In this document: one piece after another, positions 5,761 to 7,556 of the stretch
Layout: each line of letters begins with the position of its first letter
How positions within the stretch are numbered: position 1 is the first letter of the stretch
Source: Desulfitobacterium sp.
GTDB taxonomy: Bacteria; Bacillota; Desulfitobacteriia; Desulfitobacteriales; Desulfitobacteriaceae
NCBI GenBank assembly: GCA_012799495.1
Contig: JAAZLD010000242.1
Coordinates: 1-7,556, forward strand
Direction: 5' to 3'
Length of the DNA stretch: 7,556 bases
Position numbers and translations under genes: made by a program
Notes under the pieces: generated by a model
Seen by the model: only the letters and a program-made list of their open reading frames with translations
The model's database searches: none
What the model was told of the DNA's origin: nothing

Positions 5761-6645
5761 ATGTTGAAAAAGTACAGATTTCTAACCCTCATTACCTCTC
5801 TACTTCTGGTAATTAGCTTAGTCACCGGGTGTGGCGGTAGCAGTACTCCAGCCACAACAGATCCAGAACCCTCTCAAAAACAAACTCAAGGTGCTGAACA
5901 AGAACCACAACAACAAGAAGAACCAGCAGGTCCTACTGTTGAATCCAATACTTTAGAACCCGATGAGTGGCTTGCTAAAATGAGTGGAACTATCAACAAA
6001 GACTACTATATCGTAGACTTAAGAACTCCTGACGAAATCAAATTGGAAAAGGCTTTAGAAGGTTCCATCAATATCGATGCTAATGCTACTTTATCAGCTG
6101 GAGATACTGATGTTATCGATGAAAAACTCCAAGGTGTAGACAAGGATGCCGTTATCCTTATCCATTGTAAATCTGGTGGCAGAGCGAAAAAGAATCTCCA
6201 ACCATTCTTGGATAAAGGTTATGTAAATGCTTTTGCTCTCGATGGCTGGACAGCTATTGATGATAAAGGATTCTTTGGTGCAGCTAAAATTAACTCCAGT
6301 ACTGAAATGCTAAACCCTGATGCTTGGGAAGCTAAAATGGAAGGAACTATTAACCAAGATTACTATATCCTAGACGCACGGGATGCTAGTGAATATGATG
6401 CAGGTCATTTTGAAGGTGCTATCAATGTAGGTGTTAGAGACCAATTGACTATTGATCATGAAGCAGCTATAGCAAAAGTTAATGAAGCTATTCCTGATAA
6501 GGATGCTTTAGTATTAGTTCACTGTGCAAAAGGTATCAGAGCTAAAGTCGCTCACGCTCACCTTAAAGCTGATGGCTATACAAATGTTCTAACTTTAGAT
6601 AACGCCCTTTCCTTTGATGCCAATGGTAACCATAAATACGAATAA
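5761..6645 (+). CDS. Lipoprotein with two intact rhodanese domains (SrrF-like)
   Basis: This 294-residue exported lipoprotein has a type II signal: Lys-rich start, hydrophobic core and lipobox LVTGC with Cys24 for lipidation. A flexible Gln/Glu/Pro-rich linker (about 26-62) follows, then two rhodanese domains at about 66-172 and 185-290. Both have the six-residue sulfurtransferase loop with catalytic Cys and closing Arg: CKSGGR (Cys136) and CAKGIR (Cys255). These and Cys24 are the only cysteines. The domains share PDxW-AKM-GTIN-DYYI and look like an internal duplication. The expected role is persulfide (or selenide) binding and transfer on the outer face of the membrane, beside the reductase. 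SrrF of Bacillus selenitireducens is also a rhodanese protein after the chaperone gene, but at 45 kDa is larger than this ~32-kDa product. Codons favour GCT, GGT and GAT more than neighbours, suggesting higher expression. Confidence 0.92.
   Translation: MLKKYRFLTLITSLLLVISLVTGCGGSSTPATTDPEPSQKQTQGAEQEPQQQEEPAGPTVESNTLEPDEWLAKMSGTINKDYYIVDLRTPDEIKLEKALEGSINIDANATLSAGDTDVIDEKLQGVDKDAVILIHCKSGGRAKKNLQPFLDKGYVNAFALDGWTAIDDKGFFGAAKINSSTEMLNPDAWEAKMEGTINQDYYILDARDASEYDAGHFEGAINVGVRDQLTIDHEAAIAKVNEAIPDKDALVLVHCAKGIRAKVAHAHLKADGYTNVLTLDNALSFDANGNHKYE
5959..6381 (+). repeat. Internal domain duplication within the lipoprotein gene
   Basis: The 66-bp segments at 5959-6024 and 6316-6381 start the two rhodanese domains (residues 67-88 and 186-207), 357 bp apart. 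By hand count they match at 49 of 66 bases and 16 of 22 residues. The DNA-level likeness suggests a fairly recent duplication or continued gene conversion between the two domains. Confidence 0.75.
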
Positions 6646-6870
6646 GGACAACTTCAACTAAAGTATATAACCAACCAGAACACTTTCAAACAAATTATTC
6701 TAAACAAATTCCTCTATAATATTTAAAACATAAAATGCAATTTCGAAATACCTAAAACCTAGTATTTGATTTTAACCTAGCAGTTAATTTTAAACTTAGC
6801 TTTATGTCCTATTATTCCTAACTATTTTTAGTCCTTTTTACTCCTACCTCTTTGTACTACATTCTATATA
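6646..6870 (+). other. Long G-poor, AT-rich 3' untranslated stretch
   Basis: No coding sequence is seen in these 225 bases between the lipoprotein stop and the terminator stem; the few ATGs run only a handful of codons. Hand count gives about 14 G against 45 C. If transcribed with the operon it forms a long C-over-G, weakly structured 3' UTR. A TATAAT at 6715-6720 has no recognisable -35. Confidence 0.6.
6757..6792 (+). repeat. Imperfect 18-bp direct duplication in the 3' untranslated stretch
   Basis: ACCTAGTATTTGATTTTA (6757-6774) is followed directly by ACCTAGCAGTTAATTTTA (6775-6792), with most positions matching. A degenerate third copy may start at 6793 (AACTTAGC). AT-rich composition makes chance likeness possible. 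Confidence 0.45.
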
Positions 6871-6898
6871 ACCGCCGCATTAGCGGCGGTCTTTTTTT
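6871..6898 (+). terminator. Rho-independent terminator ending the operon
   Basis: ACCGCCGC (6871-6878) pairs perfectly with GCGGCGGT (6883-6890) around an ATTA loop. A C and then seven T residues (6892-6898) follow. The GC-only core in an AT-rich setting and the T-tract on the plus side make it a strong terminator for rightward transcription. The minus strand lacks a matching T-run, so it is one-directional. It lies about 225 bases after the lipoprotein stop. Confidence 0.93.
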
Positions 6899-6927
6899 AC
6901 TTATTAAAGTTATTGATATTTCACATC

Positions 6928-6969
6928 CTAATTTTTCCGTATTAGAAGCTAGTTTTTCCATAACAGAAA
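6928..6969 (+). repeat. Imperfect 21-bp tandem duplication between terminator and helicase promoter
   Basis: CTAATTTTTCCGTATTAGAAG (6928-6948; 21 bases, with its core at TTTTTCC) and the adjacent unit at 6949-6969 starting CTAGTTTTTCC match at 16 of 21 positions. Another CTAGTTAGC follows at 6973. No function is evident. It lies upstream of the helicase promoter. Confidence 0.5.
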
Positions 6970-7008
6970 GTGCTAGTTAGCTTATCTATAGTGCCCCTGT
7001 ACTACCTG

Positions 7009-7017
7009 TGATATAAT
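7009..7017 (+). promoter_or_regulatory. Extended -10 promoter for the helicase gene
   Basis: TGATATAAT is a perfect extended -10 (TGnTATAAT, with TATAAT at 7012-7017). The -35 region near 6989-6994 is a poor match, which is usual when an extended -10 is present. Transcription would start near 7024, giving a leader of about 25 bases before the ATG at 7048. It sits after the operon terminator, so the helicase is a separate transcription unit. Confidence 0.8.
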
Positions 7018-7033
7018 GAAGAATCGAAGTGTG

Positions 7034-7039
7034 AGGTGG
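7034..7039 (+). promoter_or_regulatory. Ribosome binding site of the helicase gene
   Basis: AGGTGG within GTGAGGTGGAG lies eight bases before ATG 7048. It is the only such site near the N-terminus expected for a PcrA-type protein. Confidence 0.75.
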
Positions 7040-7047
7040 AGTAAAAT

Positions 7048-7556
7048 ATGTATTCATTAGAGGATTTGAATCCTGTTCAACGGCAAGCAGTAGAACACGG
7101 AGAAGGTCCCTTATTGATATTAGCTGGGGCAGGTTCCGGAAAGACGAGAGTTCTAACATACCGGATAGCCCATTTAATAGCTCAAGGGGTGAATCCCTGG
7201 AATATCCTGGCCATTACCTTTACCAATAAGGCAGCCCAGGAAATGCGAGACCGGGTAGCCTCCTTAGTGGGAAACACCGGAAGAGGCCTTTGGGTGGCCA
7301 CATTTCACTCAGCCTGTGTAAGGATTGTGCGTAGTGAAATAGGACATCTTCCAGGGTATGAACGAAGCTTCGTCATTTATGATAGTTCTGATCAGCTAGC
7401 CTTGGTGAAGTCTTGTATGAAAGAACTTAATCTAGATGAGAAAAAGTTTAACCCCAGGGCAGTTTTAGGGACTATCAGTGATGCTAAAAATAAACTCCTT
7501 AATCCAGAAGGATATGCCCTTATAGCTAAAGATTACTTTCAAAGTGTTGTGGAGGA
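7048..7556 (+). CDS. pcrA: UvrD/Rep-family DNA helicase, PcrA type, 3' partial
   Basis: Only the first 169 residues are inside the window; the gene runs off the right edge. The protein is an ATP-dependent 3'-5' DNA helicase of superfamily 1A, used in DNA repair and replication-fork housekeeping. Visible motifs, in order, are the Q motif region LNPVQRQAV (7-15), Walker A AGAGSGKT (26-33) with Lys32 and Thr33, motif Ia ITFTNKAAQEM (56-66) and motif Ib ATFHSAC (84-90). The rest visible is the start of domain 1B. The wording (NPWNILAITFTNKAAQEM) is typical of Gram-positive PcrA, which normally runs to about 730-750 residues. It has its own promoter behind a strong terminator and is probably a chromosomal neighbour unrelated to the reductase. 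Another UvrD paralogue cannot be excluded without the C-terminus. Confidence 0.9.
   Translation, partial: MYSLEDLNPVQRQAVEHGEGPLLILAGAGSGKTRVLTYRIAHLIAQGVNPWNILAITFTNKAAQEMRDRVASLVGNTGRGLWVATFHSACVRIVRSEIGHLPGYERSFVIYDSSDQLALVKSCMKELNLDEKKFNPRAVLGTISDAKNKLLNPEGYALIAKDYFQSVVE

Overview
The window comes from a low-GC Gram-positive bacterium, probably an anaerobic member of the Bacillota (Clostridia-like). The signs are AT-rich intergenic DNA, near-perfect AGGAGG ribosome binding sites, a Gram-positive style lipoprotein, and a PcrA-type helicase gene downstream. No tRNA, rRNA, insertion sequence, CRISPR array or phage gene was seen.

Positions 2-6645 hold six genes in a row on the plus strand. 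They are: a tandem-rhodanese protein (5' end outside the window); a Tat-exported molybdopterin catalytic subunit; a subunit with four [4Fe-4S] clusters; an NrfD/PsrC-type membrane anchor; a TorD-family chaperone; and a second tandem-rhodanese protein that is a lipoprotein. The catalytic, iron-sulfur, anchor and chaperone genes are a complete polysulfide/thiosulfate-reductase (Psr/Phs) class respiratory module. Electrons should pass from menaquinol through the anchor and the iron-sulfur subunit to the Mo-bis-PGD site outside the membrane. The full order rhodanese-A-B-C-D-rhodanese is the order I know for srrEABCDF, the respiratory selenite reductase operon of Bacillus selenitireducens. Selenite or a sulfur oxyanion/polysulfide are therefore the leading substrates, but sequence alone cannot choose between them.

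The two rhodanese proteins look complementary. The first has no cysteine in either rhodanese loop, and its only visible cysteine is the next-to-last residue of a C-terminal tail. The last has an intact C-x4-R loop in both domains and is tethered by a lipobox cysteine. This suggests a chalcogen (S/Se) binding and transfer pair around the reductase.

The gaps are also unusual. Imperfect 24-bp tandem repeats carrying Shine-Dalgarno-like cores cross the end of the anchor gene, and three 18-bp repeats start on the last codon of the chaperone gene. A long, G-poor, AT-rich stretch (6646-6870) follows the lipoprotein gene and ends in a strong intrinsic terminator (6871-6898). An extended -10 promoter (7009-7017) then drives a UvrD/PcrA helicase gene that runs off the right edge.
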